Shown here: piece after piece, positions 24,317-32,304 of the stretch
Layout: every line of letters starts with the position of its first letter
Position numbering within the stretch: position 1 is the stretch's first letter
DNA from: Pseudoflavonifractor sp. 524-17
Lineage (GTDB): Bacteria > Bacillota > Clostridia > Oscillospirales > Oscillospiraceae
DNA length: 36,295 nucleotides
Assembly (NCBI RefSeq): GCF_009935845.1
Contig: NZ_QWEK01000035.1
Coordinates: forward strand, 1-36,295
Direction: 5' to 3'
The notes under the pieces: generated by a model
Databases searched by the model: none
Told to the model about the DNA's origin: nothing
Seen by the model: the letters and a program-made list of their open reading frames with translations, nothing else
Position numbers and translations under genes: made by a program

Positions 24317-24751
24317 GTGAGAAGATGGAAGCCAACCCCCCGCGATTATGGCAAACAGTGCAGGTTTGACACCTTTTGCAAGGCCGTGTTGAAGCATGAG
24401 GCAATCGACTACATCCGGGAAATGAAGCGGCGGGCCAGCCGGGAAACGTCCTTGGAGCGTCTGCCCCAAACGGCGATGGACAAGCTGTGATCGGCTGACG
24501 ACTATCCCAGCGACAGCTATGTGTTCTCTTACCGCGGCTGCGACCTGCCGATCAGCAGCGAACGGGTTGCCGACGCCTTTGCTGGTCTGCCGGAGCAGGA
24601 GCAAAGTATTTTGATTTTGCGCTTGGTTCTGGATTTGACGGACAGCGAGATTGGCGAGGCCTTGGGTCTGTCCCGGAGTGCCGTCCAGCGGCGCAGAACA
24701 AAATCGCTGAATGTCCTGCGGGCAAAACTGACAGCGAGGAAAGGAGGTTAG
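24317..24751 (+). pseudogene. Sigma-70-like factor of an integrative element, with internal stop
   Basis: The frame from GTG 24317 reads YGKQCRFDTFCKAVLKHEAI and DYIREMKRRASRETSLE, the region 2-like start of the small sigma factors carried by Tn1549-type elements. A TGA at 24488-24490 then interrupts it. The same frame continues as DDYPSDSYVFSYRG, VADAFAGLPEQEQSILILR and a region 4 helix-turn-helix (LTDSEIGEALGLSRSAVQRRR) to 24751. A single base change at the stop would restore about 144 residues. The gene probably once drove transfer or excision functions of the element. Confidence 0.75.
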
Positions 24752-24755
24752 CGCC

Positions 24756-24993
24756 ATGAAGCGCCGGAACTACAAGGGCCGTGAACTGCTTCCGATAGCG
24801 GTGAGCGACGCAGCCCAGACCGGGGATGCCGATGCTGTGGAGCAGGTCTTGCGGTACTACGAAGGCTACATAAACAAGCTCTGCACCCGGACGGTCTACG
24901 ACGAAAGCGGCTGTCCCCACGCCTGGTCTGGACGAGTACATGAAAAGTCGCCTTGAAAACAAACTGATCTGCGCCATTCTCGGCGTGAACTGA
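24756..24993 (+). pseudogene. Helix-turn-helix protein of the integrative element, frameshifted
   Basis: The first 55 codons (MKRRNYKGRELLPIAV, AVEQVLRYYEGYINKL) match the small helix-turn-helix protein that follows the sigma factor in Tn1549-like elements. Near 24920-24935 the frame slips: the remaining sequence (LDEYMKSRLENKLICAILG) continues in the next frame to a TGA at 24991-24993, while the original frame ends at 24956. AGGAGG precedes the ATG. The product would lack its last quarter. Confidence 0.7.
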
Positions 24994-25082
24994 TAACCGG
25001 CCCCGGTTGGGGGGGACAGCTTACCCTTTCCCTGTTCCTCCCGCCTGTGGACCTGGGCATTTCAAAGAAAGGCTGGTGAACT

Positions 25083-25289
25083 ATGGCCGAGGAAATCGGC
25101 ATTTCGGTAAAGGACAAATTCTGCCTCACCATTGAGGAAGCCTCCCACTATTTCGGAATTGGAGAAAAGAAACTGCGAAAGCTGGTAAACAGCAACCTAG
25201 ATGCCGGTTTTGTCATTCAGAATGGCGTAAAAATCCTAATCAAACGCCAGCGGTTTGAGCAGTTTTTGGATAAGCTGTCGTCGATTTAA
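25083..25289 (+). CDS. xis: Excisionase of Tn916 type
   Basis: A 68-residue DNA-bending recombination directionality factor. FCLTIEEASHYFGIGEKKLRKLV is the winged helix of Tn916-type Xis proteins and the basic end (VKILIKRQRFEQFLDKL) fits the family. It lies 120 bases upstream of int, as usual, and is intact. It would act with the integrase to excise the element. An AAAGGCTGG stretch serves as a weak ribosome site. Confidence 0.88.
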   Translation: MAEEIGISVKDKFCLTIEEASHYFGIGEKKLRKLVNSNLDAGFVIQNGVKILIKRQRFEQFLDKLSSI

Positions 25290-25342
25290 GCGCCGCACCT
25301 TGCGAAAAGTTTTAAGAAAGCGGTCGGATTGATATGGAAAAT

Positions 25343-25390
25343 GAGCCTCGGCTATGGTATAATATGATTATATCGTGCCGAGGCTCTTTT
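25343..25390 (+). terminator. Hairpin between xis and int that encloses a promoter element
   Basis: GAGCCTCGGC (25343-25352) and GCCGAGGCTC (25377-25386) form a perfect 10-bp stem followed by TTTT. The 24-base loop holds an extended -10 element, TGGTATAAT (TATAAT at 25358-25363). Transcripts from xis could end here, while a transcript starting at this -10 would contain only the right arm and escape termination. Confidence 0.7.
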
Positions 25391-25409
25391 CACAGAAAGG
25401 AGCATAGAC

Positions 25410-26609
25410 GTGAGCGAAAAGCGACGTGACAGCAAGAACCGCATTCTTCGCAGCGGAGAGAGCCAACGCAAAGACGGACGATATGCGTACAAATACATTG
25501 ATGCCACCGGCAAGCCACAATTTGTTTACAGTTGGAAGCTGGAAGCCACGGACAGCACACCCCAGGGCAAACGTGACGGGCTTTCCCTGCGGGAAAAGGA
25601 GAAGCAAATCCGGCGGGACATTGAAGATGCAATTATTCCCCGCGGCGGAGAAATGACCGTTCTGGATTTGGTAAAAAAGTACCTCTCACAGAAAACCGGC
25701 GTCCGGCACAACACCGAGGCCAACTATAACGTTGTCCTCAATATCATCAAGAAAGAGGACTTCGGCAGACAGCGCATTGACCGGGTGAAGCTGTCCGACG
25801 CCAAGTGCTGGCTTATCAAGTTACAGCAGGACGGCAGAGGGTACAGTTCCATCCACTCCATTCGGGGCGTTGTCCGGCCCGCGTTTCAGATGGCCGTGGA
25901 CGATGATTTGATACGCAAAAATCCGTTTGAGTTTCAGCTTGCCACCGTCGTTGTCAACGACAGCGTGACAAGGGAAGCGATTACAAGAAAACAGGAACGG
26001 GCATTTCTGGAATTTGTAAAGGGTGACAAGCACTTTTCCCGGTACTATGACGGCATCTATATCCTGTTCAAGACTGGACTTCGTATCTCGGAATTTGTTG
26101 GACTGACGCTGGCTGATCTGGATATGAAGAACCGCAAAATCAGTGTCAACCACCAGCTTCAGCGGAAGCGGAACATGGAGTATATCATCGAGGACACAAA
26201 AACCTCCAGCGGGACGCGGGAAATCCCTATGACAGACGATGTGTACCAATGCTTCCAGCGCATTATCGCCAACAGGCCAAAGCCCAAGACCGAGCCGATG
26301 ATCGGCGGCAGGTGCGGCTTTTTATACCTGGACAAGGACGGCAAGCCGATGGTGGCGCTTCACTGGGAGCATTACTTCAAGCACATCTGCCAGAAGTACA
26401 ACAGCATCTACAAGGTGCAGATGCCCAAAGTCACCCCACACGTTTGCAGGCACACATTCTGTTCCAACATGGCAAAGAGCGGCATGAACCCCAAGACGCT
26501 GCAATACCTCATGGGCCACTCGGATATTGGCGTCACGCTGAACACCTACACTCACCTGGGCTTTGAGGACGCGCAGGCGGAGCTGAAACGGGTCGCCAGC
26601 GGCGGGTAG
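25410..26609 (+). CDS. int: Tyrosine integrase of Tn916/Tn1549 type
   Basis: A 399-residue site-specific recombinase. Residues 1-75 form the arm-DNA-binding domain (DGRYAYKYIDATGKPQFVYSW), 85-170 the core-binding SAM-like domain, and 185-395 the catalytic domain with Arg225 (TGLRISE), His345 and Arg348 (HVCRHTF), His370 (LMGHSD) and the nucleophile Tyr380 (NTYTH). All catalytic residues are present. The start is GTG 25410 with GAAAGGAG upstream. It lies at the right end of the element, after xis, in the standard order. It is related to the fragment at 16282. Confidence 0.95.
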   Translation: MSEKRRDSKNRILRSGESQRKDGRYAYKYIDATGKPQFVYSWKLEATDSTPQGKRDGLSLREKEKQIRRDIEDAIIPRGGEMTVLDLVKKYLSQKTGVRHNTEANYNVVLNIIKKEDFGRQRIDRVKLSDAKCWLIKLQQDGRGYSSIHSIRGVVRPAFQMAVDDDLIRKNPFEFQLATVVVNDSVTREAITRKQERAFLEFVKGDKHFSRYYDGIYILFKTGLRISEFVGLTLADLDMKNRKISVNHQLQRKRNMEYIIEDTKTSSGTREIPMTDDVYQCFQRIIANRPKPKTEPMIGGRCGFLYLDKDGKPMVALHWEHYFKHICQKYNSIYKVQMPKVTPHVCRHTFCSNMAKSGMNPKTLQYLMGHSDIGVTLNTYTHLGFEDAQAELKRVASGG

Positions 26610-26770
26610 TAAAACGGGATAAGCCCCTTTGATTTACTACCGCTCTTACTACTTTTGGGGTCAAAGCTGTGCTATTTTATGCCGGGATATGCCAGGAAAA
26701 TGAATAGCAGAAAATACCGCAAAACACCTGCAATGCCCGGAATATCAATACATTCAAGAGGTTTCAGGAT

Positions 26771-27247
26771 ATGACAAAAATCTTATTCGTCTGCCATGGG
26801 AATATCTGCCGCAGTCCCATGGCGGAATTTGTGATGCGGGCGCTGGCGGAGGAGGCGGGTGCTGCCGGTGAATTTGAGATTGCCTCTGCTGCCACCAGCG
26901 CGGAAGAGATAGGAAATCCGGTGTATCCTCCGGCCCGCCGCAAGCTGGAGGAGCACGGCATTGACTGTACCGGCAAGCGGGCGCGGCGGCTGACGCAGGG
27001 GGATTTTGACCGGTACGACCTTCTGGTTGGAATGGACAGGGAAAATCTGCGCAACATGATTCGTATGTGCGGCGGAAAGCAGGAAAAGATATCACGATTG
27101 CTGGACTACACAGACACCCCAGGCGATGTGGCAGATCCGTGGTATACCGGTGATTTCGACCAAACGTGGACGGACGTGGAAAGAGGATGCCGGGGTCTGC
27201 TGGCGTGGCTGCGTCTGGAGAAGAAAATTCAACAAAAGGATTTTTAG
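26771..27247 (+). CDS. Low-molecular-weight protein-tyrosine phosphatase
   Basis: A 158-residue cytoplasmic phosphatase. The P loop is CHGNICRS with Cys8 and Arg14, directly after the first strand (KILFVC), and the general acid is in the DPW motif near residue 121. YDLLVGMDRENL is also typical. Enzymes of this family reverse tyrosine autokinases that control capsule synthesis (Wzb, CpsB-like) or act in stress; here the capsule-like cluster lies on the other side of the integrated element. It starts 160 bases after int, next to the expected attachment site. The start has a GAGG upstream at about ten bases. Confidence 0.92.
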   Translation: MTKILFVCHGNICRSPMAEFVMRALAEEAGAAGEFEIASAATSAEEIGNPVYPPARRKLEEHGIDCTGKRARRLTQGDFDRYDLLVGMDRENLRNMIRMCGGKQEKISRLLDYTDTPGDVADPWYTGDFDQTWTDVERGCRGLLAWLRLEKKIQQKDF

Positions 27248-27309
27248 CTGGAACCGGTGTCGGTTACAATCAAAAGAGACCTGCTGAACAGGCGGAGGAG
27301 GAATTTTGC

Positions 27310-28857
27310 ATGGAAAAGATTGAAGTACACAAATGGAAGGAAGACCTGCCGGAATTCCGGGCAAAGACGGCGGCATTCTACGCCGGTGAGCTGGACAAGG
27401 GGGTATACAAGGGGTTTTCTGGATACTATGGAAGCTATGCTCAGAGAGGCGGACAGGCCAGCATGCTGCGCCTGCGTTTTCCGGCGGGCCGGGTGCCCCA
27501 GCAAAAGTTGGACTTTGTGGCGGATGTGATCCAGCGCTATGGGGTGAAACGGGTCCACTTTACCACCTGTCAGACCATCCAGCTCCACGACCTGGGAATG
27601 GACGCAGTGTGCGGCATTATGGAGGAGGCGCTGAACGCAGGCATTGTCACTATGGGCGGCGGCGGAGACTACCCCCGCAATGTGATGTGCTCCCCGCTGT
27701 CCGGCATGGAGGCGGGGGAATATTTTGACGTGCTGCCCTGGGCGGAGGCTGCGGGCGACTACCTGATGCACTTCATCAAGGCGGAGAAGATGCCCCGGAA
27801 GCTGAAAGTGGGCTTTTCCAACTCCCCCCGCAACGTGACCCACGCCACCTACCGGGATCTGGGCTTCGCGGCCCGGCCGGATGGAAATTTTGACGTGTAC
27901 AGCGCCGGCGGCCTGGGTAACCGGCCTATGATGGGCGTCCTGGTGGGGGAGAAGGTGCCGCCGGAAGAGATACTGTACTATATCAAGTCCATGTGGCTGA
28001 CTTTCCGGGCGTATGGCAACTACGAAAACCGGGGGAAGGCCCGCACCCGCTATATGCAGGAGTCTCTGGGCGGGGCGGAGGCCTACCAAGCGGTTTTTCA
28101 CGAGAAATTGAAAGAGGTATACGCCGCCGGAGAGGATCTGACCTTGTACCTGGAGCCCAAGGCAGCGGAAAAGCAGGGGGATGGCGTCCAGGCGTCCGGT
28201 CCCCGGGTAATCCCGCAGAAGCAGCCGGGCCTGTATACTGTGGCGTGGCATCCCCTGGGGGGCCAGCCTGCGCCGGAGGAGCTGTGCGCCCTCAGCCGGG
28301 CCCTGGGGGAGATGCCGGGAACAGAGCTGCGCCTGTCCCCGGACGAGACCGCCTATCTGGTAAACCTCACCGGTACGGAGGCCCGGCGAGTGCTGGAATT
28401 GACCTCCAATGGTGCAAACACCCCCTTTGAGGCGTCGGTGAGCTGCATTGGCGGCAGCATCTGCCAGGTGGGGGTGCGTGACTCCCAAAAGCTGCTGGCA
28501 GCCTGTGTGGCGGCGGTGCGCCAGGCCGGCCTGCCGGAAAACGCCCTGCCCCAGATCCACATCTCTGGCTGTCCCTCCTCCTGCGGAACCCACCAGACTG
28601 GCGCGCTGGGATTCCGCGGGGGCGTGAAGCAGGTAGATGGGAAACCGCGGCCCGCTTTCAACCTCTTTCTCAACGGCTGTGAACGCCAGGGGGAGGAGCG
28701 CTTGGGCCGGGAGCTGGGCCCCATTCTGGAGGAGGAAATTCCTGGCTTTTTGCTGGAGCTGGGCCGGACCGTGGCAGAGAGCGGGTTGGACTTCGCCGCC
28801 TGGACCGCCGCCCACCCCGGCGGTGTAGAGGAGGCTGCGGCAAAGTATCTGGCATAG
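27310..28857 (+). CDS. Siroheme [4Fe-4S] sulfite/nitrite reductase family protein
   Basis: A 515-residue reductase with the two-fold repeat of the family. VHFTTCQTIQLHDLG and GDYPRNVMCSPLSG belong to the first half. The second half has the cofactor cysteines CIGGSIC (C-x5-C) and SGCPSSCG (C-x3-C), which bind the [4Fe-4S] cluster next to siroheme. The N-terminal ferredoxin-like half (GFSGYYGSYAQRGGQASMLRLRFP) matches enzymes annotated as sulfite or nitrite reductase in Firmicutes. Sulfite versus nitrite cannot be decided from sequence. The ATG at 27310 has GGAGGAGG ten bases upstream. It is followed by a terminator, so it forms a single unit, perhaps with the phosphatase gene before it. Confidence 0.9.
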   Translation: MEKIEVHKWKEDLPEFRAKTAAFYAGELDKGVYKGFSGYYGSYAQRGGQASMLRLRFPAGRVPQQKLDFVADVIQRYGVKRVHFTTCQTIQLHDLGMDAVCGIMEEALNAGIVTMGGGGDYPRNVMCSPLSGMEAGEYFDVLPWAEAAGDYLMHFIKAEKMPRKLKVGFSNSPRNVTHATYRDLGFAARPDGNFDVYSAGGLGNRPMMGVLVGEKVPPEEILYYIKSMWLTFRAYGNYENRGKARTRYMQESLGGAEAYQAVFHEKLKEVYAAGEDLTLYLEPKAAEKQGDGVQASGPRVIPQKQPGLYTVAWHPLGGQPAPEELCALSRALGEMPGTELRLSPDETAYLVNLTGTEARRVLELTSNGANTPFEASVSCIGGSICQVGVRDSQKLLAACVAAVRQAGLPENALPQIHISGCPSSCGTHQTGALGFRGGVKQVDGKPRPAFNLFLNGCERQGEERLGRELGPILEEEIPGFLLELGRTVAESGLDFAAWTAAHPGGVEEAAAKYLA

Positions 28858-28871
28858 ACGAGTGGAAAAGC

Positions 28872-28905
28872 GCGTGCCCCGGAATTTTTTCCGGGGCACG
28901 CCTTT
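28872..28905 (+). terminator. Rho-independent terminator after the reductase gene
   Basis: GCGTGCCCCGGAA (28872-28884) pairs perfectly with 28889-28901, with a TTTT loop and CTTT after the stem. It also lies downstream of the convergent cysteine-rich gene and could stop both. Confidence 0.9.
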
Positions 28906-28969
28906 CATTCATATGGGGGGTAAGTATGCCGCCCGGCTGGGCGGCATATTGAGATGGAACCCCGCGGGT

Positions 28970-29275
28970 TCAGCCGCAGCAGGAGCTGCATCCACAGCCG
29001 GAGCTGCATCCACAGCCAGAGCTGCATCCGCACCCGGAATTACAGCCGCACCCGCAGCCGTTGTCGGGATCGGGGAAGAGGAAGGCAGGCATAGCCACAA
29101 CAGAGCAGCCGCTCCAGGCAGGCATGGAGGCGGCCTCCGCCGCTACGGCGGCGGTCTCCGCGGTGCTGGCTGCTTCCGCCTGGGCGGCGCACCCGCAGGA
29201 ATTGCAGCCGCTGCTGCACCCGCACCCGCTCTGGCAGCCGCAGGAACACTGGGTATTATTTTGATAACAGCACAT
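28970..29275 (-). CDS. Cysteine-rich small protein with GCGCSS repeats
   Basis: A 101-residue protein with 22 cysteines. Residues 1-29 hold ten (CC, then CxCxC and CGC groups), residues 30-55 are Ala- and Glu-rich with no Cys, and residues 72-100 repeat GCGCSS several times and end SSCCG. The repeats show at DNA level as imperfect 18-base units on the other strand (about 28984-29037). The start ATG has AAGGGGG seven bases upstream on the - strand, which supports expression. No family is recognised; metal binding, a spore-coat protein, or a ribosomally made peptide are all possible. There is no signal peptide. Confidence 0.7.
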   Translation of the reverse strand: MCCYQNNTQCSCGCQSGCGCSSGCNSCGCAAQAEAASTAETAAVAAEAASMPAWSGCSVVAMPAFLFPDPDNGCGCGCNSGCGCSSGCGCSSGCGCSSCCG

Positions 29276-29324
29276 AAATGGACCCCCTTATGAATGGGCG
29301 GCGGGAACCGCCGCCTGACTCATT

Positions 29325-30767
29325 CTATGTATGGGGGCCGGGAGTGTGAACAGCGGTGGTCTTCTGCTCCAGACGGGCCAGCTTTTGCAGAAAGCCCACG
29401 CCCATAGGGATGGACATGCACAGGGTAAACAGGTCGGCGATGGGCTGGGCCAGCTGAATGCCCAAGAGCTTGATAAACAGGGGGAGAATCCAGATGACCG
29501 GGAGGAAAAAGAGCCCCTGACGGGCCATAGCCAGGATGGAGGCCTTGAAGGACTCCCCGCAGGTCTGAAGCATCATGTTGTTTAAGATCACCCAGGAGGT
29601 GCAGGGAAGGGTGAGGCACTGGAAGCGCAGGGCCCGGGCGCCGATAGACACCACCAGGGGGTCGCTCTTCTGAAAGAGGAGCACAATCTGGGGGGCGAAG
29701 AGGAAGCCCACCGCAGACAGGACGGCCAGCACAGCGAAGGAGACCTTAACGCAGAACCAGAAGGCCTGCCGGACCCGGCTGTAGAGGGTGGCGCCGAAGT
29801 TGAAGCCGCATACCGGCTGAAAGCCCTGGCCGAAGCCAATGAGCGCGGAACTGGCGAACGCGGTGATGCGGCTGACCACCGTCATGGCGGCAATGGCAGC
29901 GTCGCCGTAGGGCCTGGCGGCCAGATTCAGGCAGATAGAGGCCACGCTGGTCAAACTTTGGCGGCAGAAGGAGGGCAGGCCGTTCTTGAGAATATCCCGG
30001 TACAGCGCCAGGCTGGGGGAAAACCGGCTGGGCCGGATGGGCAGAGAGCCCCCCCGGCCGCACTGGAGCACCAAAATGCAGAAGCTGACCAGCTGGCTGA
30101 TCACCGTGGCCAGGGCGGCCCCGGCGGTGCCCAGGTTCAGCGCAAAGATAAGAATGGGGTCCAGGGCGATGTTGAGGATGGCGCCGGTGGAGATGCCCAG
30201 CATTCCGTAAAAGGCGCTGCCCTCAAACCGGAGCAGGTTGTTCAGCACCAGAGAGCCGGCCATAAAGGGCGCGCCCAGGAGGATAAAGCGGGTGTAGTCC
30301 CGGGCGTAGGGGAAGATGCTGTCTGTGGCCCCCAGAAAGCGGACCAGAGGGGTGAGGAAGAGCAGCCCCAGCACCGTCAGTACCGCCCCAGCCATAAGGG
30401 CGGTAAAAAATCCGGTGGCGGCTACCTGCTCGGCCTGCTCCGCCCGCCGCTGGCCCAGCAGGCGGGAGACGTAGTTGCCCGACCCCTGGCCAAAGGTGAA
30501 GCCCAGCGCCTGGATAATGGCCATCAAAGAGAAGACGATGCCCACTGCGCCCTGGGCGCTGGTGCCCAGATTGCCCACAAAGAAGGTGTCGGCCATGTTG
30601 TACAAAGCGGAGATCAGCATACTGACAATGGTGGGGACCGCCAGGGTGCCCACCAGCCCTGGGATGGAGGCGGTGGTAATCCAATGAAATTTCTCGTCCG
30701 CGGTTGCGGCGTGCCTCAAAAAAACCAAATCCTTTCCAAACAGACTCTTTACGATAAAGTATAACAT
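29325..30767 (-). CDS. MATE family efflux transporter
   Basis: A multidrug/toxin extrusion protein of up to 480 residues with about 12 membrane segments in two halves. The opening PGLVGTLAVPTIVSMLISALYNMADTFFVGNLG is the standard MATE entry, and GQGFQPVCGFNFGA in the second half is the matching motif. It would export cationic compounds using a sodium or proton gradient. The start is uncertain: the ATG at 30767 overlaps a TATACT sequence that could be a -10 element, and a TTG at 30719 with AAAGGA upstream is an alternative giving about 464 residues. Confidence 0.92.
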   Translation of the reverse strand: MLYFIVKSLFGKDLVFLRHAATADEKFHWITTASIPGLVGTLAVPTIVSMLISALYNMADTFFVGNLGTSAQGAVGIVFSLMAIIQALGFTFGQGSGNYVSRLLGQRRAEQAEQVAATGFFTALMAGAVLTVLGLLFLTPLVRFLGATDSIFPYARDYTRFILLGAPFMAGSLVLNNLLRFEGSAFYGMLGISTGAILNIALDPILIFALNLGTAGAALATVISQLVSFCILVLQCGRGGSLPIRPSRFSPSLALYRDILKNGLPSFCRQSLTSVASICLNLAARPYGDAAIAAMTVVSRITAFASSALIGFGQGFQPVCGFNFGATLYSRVRQAFWFCVKVSFAVLAVLSAVGFLFAPQIVLLFQKSDPLVVSIGARALRFQCLTLPCTSWVILNNMMLQTCGESFKASILAMARQGLFFLPVIWILPLFIKLLGIQLAQPIADLFTLCMSIPMGVGFLQKLARLEQKTTAVHTPGPHT

Positions 30768-30810
30768 AGTTTTGAGGAAAGGGTGCAGCGGTTTTTATGG
30801 TATCGGGGCA

Positions 30811-30850
30811 TAAAACAGCGGAGAGACGGGCTTCCAACGCGTCTCCCCGC
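30811..30850 (-). terminator. Terminator of purA
   Basis: On the - strand, bases 30850-30840 pair with 30828-30818 (10 of 11 positions), followed by TGTTTTA. It lies just after the purA stop at 30867. Confidence 0.65.
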
Positions 30851-30866
30851 TTGGCAGGCGGATTTT

Positions 30867-32156
30867 TTATTGGTGGCTGCCGGACCTCAGGGCGATCTCG
30901 CGGCGTTTGGGGCCGGTGGAGACAATGGTGATAGGGCAGCCGATCTGTTCCTCCAGGAAAGCCACATAGTCCTGGGCGGCCTTGGGGAACTTTTTATACT
31001 CTGTGACCCCCCGAATGTCGCATTTCCAGCCGGGGAGGGTAGTATACACCGGCTTGGCCCGTTCCAGCACAGCGGGAACAGGGAACGCGGTGGTGACAGC
31101 GCCATCAATCTCGTAGCCGGTACATACCTTGATCTCGTCCAGATAACCCAGGCAGTCGATGGCGGTGAGCACTACCTGGGTGGCGCCCTGGACCATGCAG
31201 CCGTATTTGGTAGCCACCGCGTCAAACCAACCCACCCGGCGGGGCCGGCCGGTGGTGGCGCCGTACTCGCCGGCGTCGCCGCCCCGGCGGCGCAGCTCCT
31301 CCGCCTCGGCGCCGAACAGCTCGCTGACAAAGGCCCCGGCGCCCACGGCAGAGGAGTAAGCCTTCGTGACCACGACCACGTCGGTGATGGCGGTGGGGGG
31401 CACGGCGCCGCCCACCGTGCCGAACCCGGCCAGCGTGTGGGAGGAGGTGGTCATGGGGCAGATGCCCAGGTTGGGGTCCTTCATGGAACCCAGCTGTCCC
31501 TCCAGCAGGATCTGCTTTCCCTGGGCCAGGGCCTGGTGGACCAGAGAGACGGCATCCCCTACGTAGGGGGCCAGGGCGTCCCGGTAGCCCATCAGCTCGT
31601 CAAAGAGCGCCTTGGGGTCCAGAAGGGGCTTGTGGTACAGGTGCTCCATAAGCACGTTTTTCAGTGTACAGATGTGCTCCAGCTGCTCCTTCAGCCGGTC
31701 GGGGCAGAAGAGATCCGCCGCCTGTATGCCGATTTTGGCGTATTTGTCCGAGTAGAAGGGGGCGATGCCGGATTTGGTGGATCCGAAGGCCTTTCCGGCC
31801 AGACGCTCCTCCTCGTAGGTGTCCAGCAGAATATGGTAGGACATCAGCAGATGGGTGCGCTGATCCACCACCACATGGGGGGCGGGGACGCCGCCGTCCT
31901 CCAGAGTCTTGAGCTCTGCGAGGAACGCGGGGACATTTAGGGCCACGCCGTTTCCAATGACGTTGACTGTGTGAGGATAGAAGACGCCGGAGGGAAGCTG
32001 ATGAAGGGCGAATTTTCCATAATCACAGATGATAGTGTGGCCGGCATTGGCGCCGCCCTGGAACCGGATAACCACATCGGATTCCTCGGCGAACAGATCA
32101 GTAATCTTGCCCTTTCCCTCGTCGCCCCAGTTGGCGCCAACGATTGCTTTGACCAT
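30867..32156 (-). CDS. purA: Adenylosuccinate synthetase
   Basis: The enzyme joins IMP and aspartate with GTP to give adenylosuccinate, the first step from IMP to AMP. The 429-residue protein has GANWGDEGKGK at the start (GTP loop and catalytic Asp), GGANAGHTI with the catalytic His, the GSTKSGIAP segment, and TTGRPRRVGWFDA, all hallmarks of PurA. The ATG at 32156 gives the usual MVKAIVGANWG; an earlier in-frame ATG at 32168 would add four residues. A strong promoter lies about 95 bases upstream. No purine riboswitch is visible in the leader. Confidence 0.96.
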   Translation of the reverse strand: MVKAIVGANWGDEGKGKITDLFAEESDVVIRFQGGANAGHTIICDYGKFALHQLPSGVFYPHTVNVIGNGVALNVPAFLAELKTLEDGGVPAPHVVVDQRTHLLMSYHILLDTYEEERLAGKAFGSTKSGIAPFYSDKYAKIGIQAADLFCPDRLKEQLEHICTLKNVLMEHLYHKPLLDPKALFDELMGYRDALAPYVGDAVSLVHQALAQGKQILLEGQLGSMKDPNLGICPMTTSSHTLAGFGTVGGAVPPTAITDVVVVTKAYSSAVGAGAFVSELFGAEAEELRRRGGDAGEYGATTGRPRRVGWFDAVATKYGCMVQGATQVVLTAIDCLGYLDEIKVCTGYEIDGAVTTAFPVPAVLERAKPVYTTLPGWKCDIRGVTEYKKFPKAAQDYVAFLEEQIGCPITIVSTGPKRREIALRSGSHQ

Positions 32157-32250
32157 AGTGAAAATCATTCCCTTTTTATAGTAGGCCCCGTTTGGCCGCG
32201 GCCTAGAGATTTATCCGCCCGCAAATTCCATTTTTTTGAGGGGACAACGT

Positions 32251-32279
32251 ATTATATTCCACTTTTGGTCAGGATGCAA
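32251..32279 (-). promoter_or_regulatory. Promoter of purA
   Basis: On the - strand TTGCAT (32279-32274) and TATAAT (32256-32251) are separated by 17 bases. A GC-rich inverted repeat (AGGCC...GGCCT, 32186-32207) lies in the leader between this promoter and purA. Confidence 0.75.
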
Positions 32280-32304
32280 GAAAATATTTTCCAGTTCTAG
32301 TCTT

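Larger units (their letters stand above)
19477..26700 (+). mobile_element. Right-hand part of a decayed integrative element (Tn916/Tn1549 integrase type)
   Basis: The order regulator-kinase-cargo-sigma-HTH-xis-int follows the right end of Tn1549-like conjugative elements, where the cargo lies upstream of the sigma factor. No relaxase, conjugation ATPase or replication gene is present, and the sigma and HTH genes are broken, so it cannot transfer by itself; int and xis could still excise it if ends survive. The right boundary should lie between int and the phosphatase gene at 26771. The left boundary is uncertain; the reverse transcriptase may belong to it or to the neighbouring remnant. Confidence 0.5.

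Noticed and set aside
16974-26810. TGCCATGGGA present at about 16977 and 26801 as possible attachment core
   Set aside because: Only ten bases match, the right copy lies inside the phosphatase coding sequence, and flanks do not agree; chance is likely.
27244-28908. Long antisense frame of 554 codons over the reductase gene
   Set aside because: The + strand gene has all cofactor cysteines; the antisense frame is a by-product of GC-rich codon use.
28983-29040. Short regular repeats as a CRISPR array
   Set aside because: The 18-base units are contiguous without spacers and encode the GCGCSS repeats of the cysteine-rich protein.
28862-29293. Ala-rich frame opposite the cysteine-rich gene
   Set aside because: It is the mirror of the GCGCSS repeats and contains the reductase terminator at its start; the - strand gene has a better ribosome site.
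30783-31940. Long + strand frame over purA
   Set aside because: purA on the - strand is certain; the + frame shows no motifs.
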